From Lichenostomus cassidix (Eukaryota; Chordata; Aves; Passeriformes; Meliphagidae), in assembly GCA_008360975.2 (NCBI GenBank), contig CM039211.1, forward strand, positions 20,928,943 to 20,992,942: a stretch of 64,000 bases of DNA, read 5' to 3'. The position numbers and the translations under genes are program-made. Numbering within the stretch: position 1 is the stretch's first letter; every line of letters starts with the position of its first letter. Under the pieces are notes generated by a model. It saw nothing but the letters and a program-made list of their open reading frames with translations, made no database searches and had not been told where the DNA came from. This document shows, one piece after another, positions 28,439-41,300 of this stretch.

Positions 28439-29880
28439 ATTCAGGAATCCACAGCCTGTGAGAGACCCCTTGGTACTCTTCAATAACAATGCCAGAGTGC
28501 TGTACAAAGACCAGACAGAATGGGCTTGCTTTTCTGACAGATTTGGCACACAATGCTCTGAAAACATACAGGCCTTAGATGGGCTTCCTACTGCTTGTGC
28601 TTAGAGCTGGCCTTCTGTATGAGGATCCTTCTTCAGCACTCAAGTTTTATCTTTTAGTTCTTCTCAGGCACAAAGAGAAGGTGCTATAATAAGTATAACT
28701 TGAGGGGTATGACTTAAATCATACTTTATATTATATTTCACAGAACAGTTGTCTTGTTTCCTTGCATCTTGAGGGAATGGAAGAAAAGGGCCAAGTCTTA
28801 CTCTGTCATAAGACCATTGCTCTCAGCTAACTTCCATTGTAAAAAAATAATTTTCAGAACAAAAGGAACAATTTCCTCAGAAACTGTATATTGCTGCTGG
28901 TAAAACAAAACTGATGCTAAACTTGGATTTAAAAAAATCTTAACCCATACTACAAAGGCCCTAAAACTTTAATTTCATTAATTTGCATTGCTAGTGCTTA
29001 ATATGTCTAGATGCTACAGAAAAACAAAGGTTGCAGGTGGTCCATGATAAATTCAAGACCTTCATTTGACTTCACTAGTGACTTGCAATATAAGCTTAGG
29101 TAAGTTATTTCTTTTTTCTTTGGAGAAAGATGTTTCTGTTACCTTCAAGTTCAATCATGGGGAATGTTCACCATGACTGCCAGTGGTGGTTACCTAGGTT
29201 ATAAACAGCAAGCATATTTTACTACTCTTCAGCATTAATTTAAGACAGTGATGAATCCTCTGAAAATCTTTTGCCTTCTTTACACAGTAAGCTTGGAATA
29301 CTGTGAGAAGCTATCTCCCTAATATAATCCCATTTCTAAAGCTAATTTGTAGCACATAAAAGCAAATAGCTCAGTTAATTTTAATTGATGAGTAATGATG
29401 CATAATGTAATAGCTGCAGACAAAATATCACTCCAAACCTTGGATCTATGATCAGCTGCCATAAAGGGTGTGAAAGAACTGCTTCTTGGCCTTACGTAAG
29501 CTGTCCAAACTGGGGAGGGAAGAATTCAGCACTAAAAGTGCTGATAAATTAGAGAACAATGACTAAGGGTTTTCTGAAATAATGTGCATTGATTAAATAA
29601 AATAGAGAGAAAAAAAAAAAAGAGACAAAGAGACATTGTTTAGTGATTGCACTTTTCTTTAGGCCTAGACCCAAGTTTCAAATACAAAAATAGGTGTTTC
29701 AACTCTTTTAGTATCCCAAATATGACTATTTTCCAAGTAATCCCTCTGGACATACAAAGAAAACAAAACATTTAACAATTTTAAAATTAACTTTTTACTA
29801 AAGTTAAAAAATACTTCATTTTAAGTGAAAAGATTATATGAAAATAAATTTAAAATATTTGTGCTTTGATTATATGGGCA
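28439..29880. other. AT-rich non-coding DNA, no gene seen
   Basis: No gene or known repeat recognised between the gap and the GC-rich island. An A run of about 12 lies near 29611-29622. Confidence 0.65.
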
Positions 29881-30755
29881 GACCATGTCCATAGGCTCTT
29901 TTAGCTCAAGAAGCAACAGACAGGCGGTTCCAGCAGAGATTTTGAGCTGCTTTGCCCATCACTAGCAGCCCTGTGTTTGCAGGGATTGGCTACTCGTGCA
30001 GTAGTGGAACGCTCGGCCAAGGGCTAAGCATCTCGTGTCATACTGCATTCAGCCGTTCCATGTTGATGGGACACCTGTGCTAGGAATAAAGCACAGCTTT
30101 CCCTCAGAAGGGCTGTGCTGTGGGGCAAAGACCCCTCTGGTTTTGTCCTCCATGGAGCAGTTAGGATGCAGAATGTGGGCACATGCAACCTCAGCCTCCT
30201 CCAGCTCCTCCTTGTCTATGGGTTCCCCTGGCTGAGCCTGAGCCCCTGCGTTCTGTTAGGGCCCCCGGGGATTTGGGATATTCCCAGCAGAGGAGACATG
30301 CCTGCTGTGTTCACATTCCCCATGTGCCTGAAGTCCCTGCTGTGTTCAGGTGGCTGCAGAGAGGATGCATGAGAACTCCTGCCTGCCCCGTGGCCTGTAT
30401 GCCTCTGGGGTGCCTGTCCCAGGGCAGCCTTGCTGTGATTGCAGTCCTGTGTGCCCCTGTCTCTGCTGTTCCTTCTGTACCTGCTGCCCTGCTGGCATGA
30501 CCTGTGGTACTGTTCCACACTCCACACAGAAATGGTGTCCCCTGACCTCTGCAGAGGTGTCTCAGTTTTGGAGACAAAATTTCAGGAGGAAGCACTCTGG
30601 GATGAGGGCCTCCTCCCAAGGGAAAAAGGCTTCCCCTCTTCCCTCTGCCTCCACGGCAGGAGGAGGCTGGGCGTGTTGGGGAGTCTCAGTTGCAGCAGCA
30701 GAGAAAACAGAGCCCACGAGAGCATCACTTGTGCTGCCACATGCTCCCTGGCTCT

Positions 30756-30792
<37 letters not shown>

Positions 30793-30850
30793 CGCAGCCC
30801 CACCCTCTGCCCGCCATCGCCACGAGTGACGCGCCAGGGACACTCAGAGA
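29881..30850. other. GC-rich island, left part, unidentified
   Basis: Base composition rises abruptly near 29900 and stays GC-rich until about 30930. This part lies downstream of the poly(A) signal of the minus-strand gene. It holds many overlapping open frames on both strands, as GC-rich DNA does by chance. One plus-strand frame (30350-30829) has a cysteine-rich stretch, but no family is recognised. A CAG repeat lies at its right side. It may belong to the same insertion or duplication that carries the gene. Confidence 0.5.
30757..30789 (+). repeat. (CAG)11 trinucleotide repeat
   Basis: Eleven uninterrupted CAG units on the plus strand (CTG on the strand of the gene), just beyond the expected end of the minus-strand transcript. 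It produces the poly-Gln, poly-Ala and poly-Ser runs in overlapping spurious frames. Confidence 0.97.
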
Positions 30851-30874
30851 CACAGCGTTTGTGCAAGCACTGCC

Positions 30875-30880
30875 TTTATT
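30875..30880 (-). terminator. AATAAA polyadenylation signal of the minus-strand gene
   Basis: Read on the minus strand this is CCAATAAAGG, followed within 20-40 bases by a GT-rich stretch, as expected for a polyadenylation site near 30845-30865. It lies about 580 bases after the predicted stop codon. Other AATAAA-like hexamers occur in the AT-rich block at 30950-31430 and could be used instead. Confidence 0.5.
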
Positions 30881-30949
30881 GGAACTTGGCACTGACTGCA
30901 GCTCCCAGAAGGAACGGACTCTCTCTTAAGAAGGGAGGGCAGTCTATGT

Positions 30950-31430
30950 CATTTTCAAACGACAATAGCGTATTTTACGCATTTAAAATATCAAATTAGA
31001 ATCAGAATCTGTATCATATTTATAGGAGTTTCATATAGCTATATTTACTACAATAATATATAGAACAGCAGTTTAATTGTAATCATGAAGATTCTCTAAA
31101 GTTCATTGGCTATGACAAAAATATAGAATTATTCTATAATAAAATATTTATTATTAATAGAGAAAACATTATATAAAAATTAATCTGCTTCAACTGGTGT
31201 AAATAAATATAATTGATATTAAATATTAGCAATGAGAATTACTAAATAATATAATATATACTTTTCCCTGAATTATATTTTGTTCTACTTATAACTATAC
31301 TGTTAAAGAGTATGATCCTATACTAACGTAGTTGAAATATTGTATTTTAGAAGAAAGTGATTTTTAAATAAAATAATTAAATTCTCTAAATTGTTACTAA
31401 AATAATCAAAAAATTCAATCAATCTCTGTC
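30950..31430. other. AT-rich block inside the GC-rich island
   Basis: About 480 bases of very AT-rich sequence (many TATA, ATTA and TAATA runs) split the GC-rich island. On the minus strand they fall in the predicted 3' untranslated region, between the stop codon at 31462 and the poly(A) signal at 30875. No repeat family is recognised. It could be an old insertion, or the original host DNA lying between two GC-rich pieces. Confidence 0.7.
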
Positions 31431-31461
31431 TGGGCCAAGCGTCATCCAAAGGCCTCCATCC

Positions 31462-32187
31462 TCAAGCAAGTGCAAGACTTCTGCATGGAAAAGTACGAAG
31501 AGATAGAGTTAATACGGTTCCAATGATGAGGCAGAGTGGAGAGAGGCAGGGTCCGGCGGGAGCGCCGAGCCTCTGCCCCAGCGGAGGTCTGTGCTCGGCA
31601 GCAAGAGCAGCTCTGCGCTGGATGGCTGGCTGGCTGGCTGCTCGCAAAGATGTGCGGCTCACCTTGCCCAGCCCAAAGAGCATCTCCTCCAGGAAGGTTG
31701 GCTTCACACAGAGCACCATCTGTGCTCCTCTGAAAGGCCGCCGAGCTTACCTTCGCATCCTGCTCATCCTATTTGTGTGGACGAATCGGGCTACTTGCTT
31801 CCTCACCACGTTCATGGTCCTCCACATTCTCCTGATCTCCTGGAATCCCTCCCTTAAGCAGCGCCTTCTCTCCTCCATTTCCATCCTGCGCCTCCTCTCC
31901 TCTTCTCGAGCTCCCCTGGCCATTTCTCTCTGCCTCCTGGCCGCTCTCCTGCGCCAAAGCCAGAGACACAGAGGCATGAGCAGCACGTCAGAAGCCACCC
32001 AGAGGGGCCAGTGCTGCAAGAAAGCCCGCAGCAGGGCTCCCCAGCCGGGCTCAGGGGGCTCCTGGGTGTCCTGCTCCACGTCGTCCTCGTGGGGCGGCCA
32101 TGCCCGCTCGTCAAAGCCGTTGATGACGGGCCGGGGGAACTGGAAGAGGAGCAGTGCAAAGAGGGCCACGACGGATTTGCTCGCCAT
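31462..32187 (-). CDS. Putative small single-pass membrane protein (two coding exons)
   Basis: Predicted product of about 151 residues. Coding exon 1 runs from the ATG at 32187 down to 31751; intron 2 spans 31750-31481 (GTAAGC donor; pyrimidine-rich acceptor ending CCATGCAG); the last coding exon is 31480-31462 and adds SLALA. If intron 2 is not removed, the frame stops at 31747 after 146 residues. Residues 1-24 resemble a signal peptide (LFALLLFQFPRP). Residues 25-58 are acidic and proline-containing. Residues 59-78 form a membrane segment rich in W and L (WVASDVLLMPLCLWLW). Residues 79-125 are Arg/Glu-rich and coiled-coil-like, so the tail probably faces the cytosol. The layout, with an FPRPV motif after the signal and GALL...W before the membrane segment, recalls the N-terminus of avian ITPRIP-like proteins as I remember them, but without their large Mab-21-like domain. 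It could therefore be a shortened paralogue, a decayed copy or an unrelated lineage-specific gene. The ATG is chosen because it is the first in the frame and lies three bases after a strong splice acceptor. A 248-codon antisense frame (31523-32269) is judged a shadow. Confidence 0.5.
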
Positions 32188-32190
32188 ACT

Positions 32191-32347
32191 CTGCAGGAGG
32201 AGGAGAGAGAGACAAGGCTTTCAGTGGGGCAGCAAAGGGGATCTTGTGGAGGGCGAAGGGAGGACGTGAGGTGCAGGCGTGCGAGGGCAGGAAGCGCAGG
32301 GCTCTAGACACCTGGCAGGAAGCAAGGCCTGTCCCAGTGGCCCAGCA

Positions 32348-32379
<32 letters not shown>

Positions 32380-32505
32380 CCCGTGCCCTGCCCAAGGCGC
32401 TGGCACGAGGGACTGGCTGCGGACACAAGGGGGACAGTGCAGCCCCGGCTGTGACGCCTCTGCCCCAGCCCTCACCCAGCCCAGCCCCGCCACGTGTGCA
32501 CTCAC
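32191..32505 (-). other. Predicted 5' UTR intron of the membrane-protein gene
   Basis: On the minus strand the donor is GCG|GTGAGTGC (intron begins at 32505). The acceptor is a long C/T tract ending CCTCCTCCTGCAG (intron ends at 32191), followed by AGT and the start codon. The 315-base length is normal for a bird intron. It contains the interrupted CTG repeat at 32343-32378. The good match of both ends is the main reason to believe that this is a real transcription unit. Confidence 0.6.
32343..32378 (+). repeat. Interrupted (CAG)n repeat, 12 triplets
   Basis: Six CAG units, one AAG, then five CAG units on the plus strand. It lies inside the predicted 5' intron of the minus-strand gene. It is the second CAG tract in 1.6 kb. 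Confidence 0.97.
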
Positions 32506-32610
32506 CGCTCGCCGAGGCTCTGCCGGGGCAGTGTTAGCTGCGGGCGCCTTTTATAGCTGCCTCATTGTGACACAGCGGCCCCGATGTCACAGGTGCCAGA
32601 GGCATCACAG
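32506..32610 (-). promoter_or_regulatory. Core promoter and first exon of the membrane-protein gene
   Basis: A consensus TATA box (TATAAAAG) lies on the minus strand at 32555-32548, placing the start site near 32523 and giving a short first exon ending at the donor at 32506. Upstream (32568-32610) there are three related motifs, TGTGATGCC, TGTGACATCG and TGTCACAAT, at spacings of about 15-20 bases. They resemble half cAMP-response elements, which are common in testis-specific avian and mammalian promoters, although that use is only an inference. The flank to about 32790 stays GC-rich. Confidence 0.5.
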
Positions 32611-32790
32611 CCAGGCCAGCCCCGCCCTTCGTCCCCAGCCCAGCTCAGCACCTGCGAGTGGGCCCAGCGATGGAAGCCCCGGCAGCCCCCAAGTGCTGCC
32701 CCTCTGGGAGGGAATGGGCCCTGGGGCGTTGCCTTCAAAAAGAAGGCAGAAGCCCCCCAGCCTCTAGTCAAAGAGCAACAATCAATACTG
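32611..32790. other. GC-rich flank of the island
   Basis: GC-rich sequence upstream of the predicted promoter, ending abruptly near 32780 where AT-rich sequence resumes. No element is recognised. The sharp edge suggests that the island was inserted as a unit, but I found no target-site duplication. Confidence 0.5.
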
Positions 32791-33493
32791 TTGATTATAA
32801 TCAATAATATCAACTATGAAAACCCCAGAGATGCTTTCGTGATGGTGCTGCTTTTTGTACGAGTGCAGTGGGTGAGGCTGGCTCAGCTTTTGCTGCTGAC
32901 TATTCCCACATTCAGCCCCTCTAGAACCTGTGAAACCATCCCATTATGGGACATCATCGTATACTTTCCTAATGTAATTTTTTCATATATTTCACTCCTT
33001 TGAGTCAGGTTTTTTACTTTAAACATGCATTGTCTCGAGATAATATTTAAAAATTAAGTATAAAGTTGCTGTTTATAACAAACAGTAAGAATTTTAGTAT
33101 AGTGGTTACCTGCTATTTACCCCACGAACCATAATTCTAGCATGAATAAACTTATTCTCTGGAATTATCCACTGCCTAGCCAGGCAAAGTGTTAATAGGA
33201 ATACTAGAGAAAAGTTGTTTCTTTAATTCTTTCTTTGTCCTCGTTTAATTTTCTACTGCAAATTTTGGAGGTTCATTTTTTGCTTGGGAAGAGCAGGCAC
33301 AGTTCTGACTAGGTCTGTGCTTGGTGCTCATAGAGTGAGATGCAGCTGCAGCTCCTGGCTTTGCCCCACCCTTTCCATATAAAGTAGAGGAAAAATGTCT
33401 CATCTCTGGAGCACTGCTCCCCATAGCTATTTAAAAGCAATAAGAAACGGTAAAGGCAAACTTATTAATTCCTTTGAAGATTTCCATCTGTGT
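32791..33493. other. AT-rich non-coding DNA, no gene seen
   Basis: No supported feature; ordinary AT-rich sequence between the GC-rich island and the short tandem repeat. Confidence 0.65.
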
Positions 33494-33576
33494 TTAGGTA
33501 GGAAGTTCTCCTGATCACACACTGTTAGGAAGTTCTGATCACACACTGTTAGGTAGGAAGTTCTGATCACACACTG
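33494..33576 (+). repeat. Tandem repeat, three units of 24-31 bases
   Basis: Three units begin TTAGG and end GATCACACACTG: 33494-33524 (31 bases), 33525-33548 (24 bases) and 33549-33576 (28 bases). They differ by small insertions (GGTA and CTC). It is a minisatellite-like repeat, not matched to a known family. Confidence 0.9.
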
Positions 33577-36067
33577 TTCTTTATTCTGGGCCTGTGTCAT
33601 GAGGAGTGTAATAGTTATTTACACTGATGCTCCTTAAGTGTTAGCACAAATAAACAGATAATCAAATGGATGATGTAACATTTTTCAAGCCAAACCCTGA
33701 CTAGTATTTTTTCAGAATAAAAATAGTGAAGATCATTCAAAAATTATCTGCCTTGATAGCTGTTTTGTTGTTCTACTCCACTTTTCTTTAAACTCCACAG
33801 GAAAATACAAACAGCAAATGCAACAACCTGTGGGCTGCACAAAAGAATAACAGAGAAGGAAGAGGATGGTAAGCTAAATGAGATAAGTATAAATAAAACA
33901 AATATAAACATGAGCTCTTTTCCTGCTGAAGAAAACAAGCAGTTTAATTTATCATCCAGTGCAATTTGATTAAACATGCCACTGTTTACAAATATAATGT
34001 ATCAGCTCACTTGTTGGGGTTTACATTATTGATGTGCATTTTTGTTAAACTAGGTCAGAGAAATATTTAAACAAAGACATTTTGTAATATGAATAAATAG
34101 ACAACAAAATTAAAGGAATCTGTGCTGATGACTTATGAAGGTTACATTAAACACATTCATTCTTAGTTGGAGATTGCACTTAAGTGTGAGTCTCAAGATA
34201 TAACTTTGGGCTCCATTCTGCTCTTGTTAATCAGCTTTAGTCTAATGTAAATGCTTTGACTTCCTGGAATTACTCTTAATCCATAGCAATGTAAGAAGGA
34301 AGAATTCAACCCATGAATTTTTTTCTTATATCTATAACTTGTCAAAAGATAACAGCTGAAGTATATTATCATCTCCAAAGAACTGAAGCAAATATTTGTA
34401 AATGTTAATATTCTGAGAGAAGATGAGACTTTACTTTTCCTGGAGGCATTTGTTTGTAACATTGACACATAATATTAAACCCCACTGTGAATGATAAAAT
34501 GACATTTACAAATTCTGACTTTCTGGATGTTTTCTTACAGAATTGGCACTGAGATGATGGATAAACCACCTGCCATAAAATATCTAGGATTAATCTTTAA
34601 AAAGGTTCTAAACCTATTCCAGCTGATGTTATTGCAAATCCTTTGATTACCTTGAAAGTGAACAGGAATGGGCCACAACTGAACGTTTCCCTTTTAATGT
34701 TAACCTGACTAAAAAATCTTCAGAGGACCCCAGTGGATTTCACTGTATGCACTTAGCTACATTGCACAGCATCAATGTGTGCTCTGTATTCTTGGGGCCC
34801 AATGGGTGGCTCCAGAATAGCAAAACAGGACAAAGCACAATTGAATCCCAGCAATAAAACTAATTCTATGATATAACCACTGGTAAAATAAAATTTAATT
34901 TGTGATTAACTGGACCTTTTCATTCAATGCCAGATGGTCTTGTGTTGGGTGTGAGAAAAGGAGAATGTGAAGATAGCCCCTAGGTTTCTAGTGGTGTGAA
35001 GTTTAACATTTTAATGGCAGAATCCTCATATTAAGAGACAGCAAGAATTTCAAGCCACACATTGATATGGAGGGTGAGCTAGAGAGAACACATAAACTGC
35101 TGTAATCACAACCTGTATTCCTATACAGTCATGCCCTCTGTTTCTCCTGACCTCAATTCAGAAATGCATCCATGCTCCAATCTTTCTTGTTGCACCTGCT
35201 CCTTCATATCTGGAGATGACTAAACTACTCATCACGAGCAATTTGTCAAATCTGCTGAGATTTTTTTCAGAAGTGTTGGGTGACTTAAAAGCCAGGAAGC
35301 AACCTCTAAAAGGGACCCAAGCATTTTCAAATCTAATTCAGGACCTCATAACTATGGTCTCTAAGTGCTCACGTCATACTTAGAAACAGGACTATATTGG
35401 CATAGCATCTTATTTCTTACTCCATGATAGCACCCGAGTGCCAAGTTTTTATTCATTTGTACACTTTTTACAATTTTTGACAATGTATGTCTTTCATACC
35501 TATAACATTGGAGGAGGTATTATGAGCTATTCATATTTGGTATGCTTTCCTACATCTATATTTAATCACCTCATTTCTATGATACAGTTTTTAAAATCCT
35601 TTGGAATGGGAGGGAGTTGAAGCAGAAATCACTTGGGTTTGCATTTCCCAGGTAGAGGATCTGGAGGATTTGACCGAAGGAGAGAAACACTAACAAAATA
35701 CAGGTGAAAAAACATGATAAGAAAACCTTCTTCTGTAGATTTTCAATTCCTTTGTCTTTTTTTCCTGGAATCTGGAAATCCTGAAATTTAATATACCTCA
35801 GGTCCTTACAGGCCAAGGAAGCAAGGAAAAATATAAGCCTGATTTATATTCTTTCAGGAAGACTTTGCTTTAAATTTCCCCTTGTCATATTTCCAATGAG
35901 CAGTTGGCCACCTTAGATACAGGATGTCCAGGTAAGCAGGTTCAGGAGCTGTACCCTTGCTTGTTTGATAAAGATGAAATTTGTCAGGAAAAGAATGTCC
36001 AAATGTTCTTTATTGAGTACTTATATCAGGTGTACTCAACCAAAAATTTTAACCTAAGTTCTCGTCA

Positions 36068-36099
<32 letters not shown>

Positions 36100-36100
36100 T
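36068..36100 (+). repeat. (TAA)n microsatellite
   Basis: An uninterrupted run of TAA triplets, about 11 units, of the same class as the repeat at 8101-8135. Confidence 0.95.
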
Positions 36101-37312
36101 AGTTTGTAAAGAAAAAGTTAGTAGAAAAGTGACCAAAACATAACCCAAAAATTCCAGATCCAAATTTGATTTCACAAGTGTCTGTGTTGAAGTTGGAACT
36201 TTATGCATTTCTTTCCTTCTATCAATCAGCAAGCACTTTTCTCCATTTCTTACAATCAACCAAATTCCTGTGAGGTCCTACATGCCCTCAGACTTTTGAT
36301 TCCACCCACCACCACCCCCCACCCAGACCTTCAACTCAGGTGTTAAAAAACAAAACAATCAAAGAACATACAAGAACAAATAATACAGATATTTATTTTG
36401 AGATTTTGACATTTTTGACTATTCCATCCACTTTATACATTTTTCTTTCTCTTCTATCTCTCCACCGATAACTTCTTCTCCATTGCTTGCTGTCCTTTAT
36501 AATATATTTGGCTGACACTACTGTCAGTTCAGTTCTTCACAAGTTCATTCAGCACTCATTTACTGCCATTAGCCTCCCTAGGACAGAATACAGCTGCAAA
36601 CTCCAATCAGCTCCTCTTTCCTTCCTAATTCCTTCAGAGTAGTTTGTCACATCCTTACTCCCTTCCTGTCTCCTTCCTTCCACATTTCATCACATCTTCC
36701 CTCCTACTACTTTGCTATCTCCCATTGCTCTTTCTTCCAACATAATGAATTCTTTTTCCTCTCTGCTTTGTGCTTTTTGTGACTACCCATCTTATTGGAA
36801 TACTGACTGAGAAGACATTGAAAGAATGATAAACCTTGGTGGAAGTGATGGAGTAGCAAGCTAATATATATACATGTATTTCAGGCAATGCAAGATGATT
36901 TGAGTCTGTACATTTTCTATGTACATCTGTGAGGAAAAACTGAATTTTTTGGTCTACTGTTGCTGTGGTATTGATGTCTCACAGGAACACAGAAGAGAAT
37001 GGTGCATACACTCCTCAGGCTTTGTTAATTATATAGCTCAAAAATAGAGTATGCTCAAGGAAATGTAATGCTGAAGAATCAAAATTCTCTGACAGTAACT
37101 CTATTTGTTCAATGTTTGCATGATTCTGCCAAACCGATGAGTTTCTTTATCTTGTGCTGTACTTTTTCCAAATTGCTTCCATTCATATGAGGCAAAAGCT
37201 TTTAACTGTATTTGACAAGACAACTTTTTAGGAAAGTCATTAAGATAAGAGACCTCTGCAGAGCAAAAAATTATTCAGATTACACACCAAATCTCCTGTG
37301 TATGTGTAATAT

Positions 37313-37380
37313 GTTTTTTTTCTTCTCTCCTCTCTCTCTTCTTCCCTTTCTGTTCCTCCCTCTTTTTTTTTTTTTCTCCT
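37313..37380 (+). repeat. Polypyrimidine tract
   Basis: Almost 70 bases of C and T with only one other base, ending in a run of T, and followed within 10 bases by the G-rich sequence GGGTGTGAGGGTGGGGG. Confidence 0.9.
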
Positions 37381-38302
37381 GACAGGGTGTGAGGGTGGGG
37401 GATGAGTTGCAGGATGGAGGGAGATGTTCCTTCAACTAAATGCAATACAATGCAACAAACCAACACATTGCCACAAGTAATGTATGCCTCTGTCAGTGTG
37501 CAATGCAGTTCCACTCATGAGATTATAAAACACTGAAAATGGAAATGTAGCCTGAGGAAAAGTTTTGCATTCTGAGCTCAAAAGTAATCTCAGAGACAGG
37601 GGGTATTAAAAAGACAACATACTACTTCTTCCTTTAGAAAAAGACAAACGAAAGTAGAAGGTATGAAGTCACTGGCAACCTATCCAGCAGAAATAGATAG
37701 TTTATAAAGCTGAACACAATGCTTGAAGGCAGAAAGAGCAATGCCTCTACTGTTATCTTACTGATTTCTTTGTGTTGCGATACAGGCCAGCAGCATTTGT
37801 AAGAGTTGCGTTTTGAGCTGTTAAAAAAAAAAGGAAAAGGAAAAAGGATGGAGGAATGAAAAGATCTTTTTTACTCCTCTTTTCAATCTGCAAAGAGGTG
37901 AAAAAACAGACCACAGTTATGGGAAAAAAGTTATGTGCTTTACTTCCCCTTATTCTGGCCCTAAGTATTGTAGGTTTATATAACCTGAACTAACAGCTCT
38001 CCAAATCTTCTCTGTAGAGAATGGACCATAGATCCTTGTTAAATTCTTCAGCTTCAAAGAAATTTTACTTTCCAAGATAGTAAAAAAAACTGTTGGCTAA
38101 ACATTACCTTTCTAGGCTTGCAGAACAAGACCGTTTTTCCGGTTCGTAAAATATTTATAGGGTATACTTTTCTTTCACTTACCCCATTGAAGAGTTAGTA
38201 TTCAAGTAGCCACAGTAAGAATTGCAGGTAGCAATGAAAACAACCTTGTTACAGATCTATGGACAAAAACTGCCCATATCATCTGTCTTATTTGGCTTAT
38301 AC

Positions 38303-38390
38303 TGAATGTAATATAAACATTAATATGTAATTAATATGTAATATTAAACAACATTCATCTGTAATATTAAATAAAAATTAATATGAAATA
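38303..38390 (+). repeat. AT-rich repeated motif
   Basis: Several copies of ATTAATATG and GTAATATTAAA alternate within about 90 bases. It looks like local duplication. Confidence 0.65.
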
Positions 38391-41300
38391 TCTCTTTAAG
38401 ATTTAGAACAGAAACCAGAATCCTCATTTACCTCATACAACAGTATGTGAGATACAGATGAAACTATTTGTACTGAGACAGGTAATTTCTCAGAGGTACA
38501 ATCAATTTTAGCATGTGTTGTCTTTTCCAGCAGCTATTTCATGTAATACTCTGTACCCACTGAACCCAATGTCTGCAATATTGCAATTTTAAATGCATTT
38601 TCTCCAGCTATGCTAATGAAAGAGCTGCTACCAAATTCAGTACTGGAATAAATCTGTTGTAGATAGCAGAAATATGGCTGATATCAGAGCTGAATGTGAC
38701 TACAAGCTTTCCAACATCAGGAACAAGCCAATCTGACAAAACGTGGCACAGTGTAGGGGCCCAAGAGTGCTTAAACATCAGTCCCTGCTAAATATCTCTC
38801 AAGAGTCTGGCTACAGAACATAAGATACAGCTTGCTGACTTCATAACAGACTGGTTTCATTTTGCCACACACTGCAGAATTTCCAGCTCTCTGTTGCTTC
38901 TGAATGTGGGAAGTTCAACTTATGCGAGTTCAGAACTCAGGCACTGAACAAGGCTGATTGATCCTGGTTTTAGCTGTGTTTTTTTTCAGCTGGCCTGGGG
39001 CTTGGACCTGTGTTACATCTCCTGACAGCTCAGGTTCACCCATGATAAGAGGTGACCACAATAACAGGTATGAAAGGCTTGGAGCAGGCTAAGTAATGAG
39101 GCATGAGAAGGGTCGTGCCCATAATTTTAAACAAACAAGAACTATGGTGTATGATACTGACACACAATTATAATCAGCTTATTTGAGGGTTGGTAGCATT
39201 CATCACGTTGTTGGTATTGTAAATTTGTACTGTTGTAGATAGGATTCACACAGCTTGGGGCCTTGTACCTTCACCTATTGTTTTCCCTGTGTTATGATAA
39301 ATTTTCAGCAACACTTGATTAAAACTGCCAATTTGTTGGGTATAAAGAAAATCTCTTGACACTACCAGGACTAATTACGATGTCCTTGCCAAAGGGATAG
39401 TTGAATAATTGCATGTGATTATTGCACAGCTACGGTGCTTTTCATGTCAGTGGCAATGCAATGAAGATTGATTCCCTTTAATTAATCATTCAAAAATAGC
39501 CCCTTGTATCATTCCTCAAATAGGAGCAAAGATGTTCCTACATGTTTCTTCCAAAAGGCTCCTGAATGCAGTTGGTTCCCTGATGAGATAACACTTCAGT
39601 GCAGGTGTGTGTGTCCTAGATAGGAGGGCCTGCTTTGTAATTTTTTGGTGATCCTAATCTCCTTATTTTTCTCCTTGTTCTTGAACATGCATTGTAATGC
39701 TAATAGCCTCAAGCATAAGAACATATTGGAAAAACTTAACGTTTACTGCTTGGATTCCACACGTTTCGTTAACAAGAAGGTCACCAGCTCAAAACTTATT
39801 TGTATTTATCTGCTGGTTCTCTTTTTTTTTTCCAAATCAAATGGTCTGTGGGATCACAGAGTATTAAATGACAATATTCATTATTTCAAGAATATTTTTT
39901 CCTTGAAAATATTTATCTCAAAGATATTTAGAAGTCAGTGGCTCACATCCTGCTGTAACTGCTGCTCTCCTACATTACCTGCATTAGTGACAGAAGTTAA
40001 CAAGCTGTATGGTTTTCTTTTGTATATCTACATTTCATTAAGTCTATAGCACTCATTTATAAGAAAACTGACTTTTTATTTAATTTTCTTTCTGTATGGA
40101 TATTAAAATCTCAGATAATCTAACAGGTTGGTATCTTTTAAATGGATTGATCAATTATGATCTCTGATACCACAGCATATTTATTTTCAAAAAACCAGCT
40201 TTATAGGACTTCTTTTGCTATTGTAAAGTTGTTTCAGATACTGTATCACTTAAAGTAAAATTCATAAAGTTCAGAGATAACAACTATGTAGATTTGAAAG
40301 TATAATTCATGTCTATTTACAACTAAAATTTTGCATTATGTGAATAAATCTCAATGTTAAATAAACAATGAACATGTTTAGTATTGGATTATAAAACATC
40401 TGTATATCTTATGATTAATAAAAATGGGAAGATATAGACTGATAGAGCTACACACAATATATATATTCATACACATGAATACATATACATGATTTGCAAT
40501 TGTTCTAATACAGTTTGTAACTCATAATTTGAAAAAAAAGTTTATCACTTTCTCCACATTATAATAGTAGAATATCTGCATCAAAACTTACAAATGAGTT
40601 GTTTACATGATTCTTCTATGTTTATGCACAACTAAAATAAAGTACCCCAGCTAGGCTGGTATATAACTATAGGACATGCACAGAAGTTGTTATGCACCTA
40701 AAATATCAAACCCAAATAACTCTTATTACTTTTTTGTTTTGCTGACTGTGTGTATTGAATAGTATTCTTCACACTGCTAGCAAGTATATTCAATGACAAT
40801 TCCTCCTGCTTGTTGGAGGATATGGGTATAGGAAGGGAAGTGGTACATGGGTTCCCAAAATTTCCATCATTTGATTTAGAGAGATCTGCTGGAATAAGGT
40901 CTAAGTCCTGGTCAAATAACTCAGATTCTAGAAGAAATTGCTTATGGAAGAATTGCTTATGAGATTTAAAATTTCCCCTTTGCCAAATACAGACTCTATA
41001 CCAGTATAGATAGTCACGGACAAGTCTTGAAACTGCAATTGAAAAAACAAAATAAAATCTTTTTCTCTGTCCCAGGGGAAGTCCCTAATGGACTCGGTGA
41101 ATTTAGCAGTCCAAGAACCAACGTCTGCACTTCTGTGCACATTCATCTCTCAGTCACTGTCAGCTAGGAAATGGTTTGGCCAAGGGAGATTTTCAGTGTA
41201 ATGAAATTTAAGTGCGGAGAAGTAGAGAGACTTGGAAACACCCATTCCTTGACTTATGCACAGGATCCCAGAAGTCCACGCTCGAGCCCAGAACCATGAA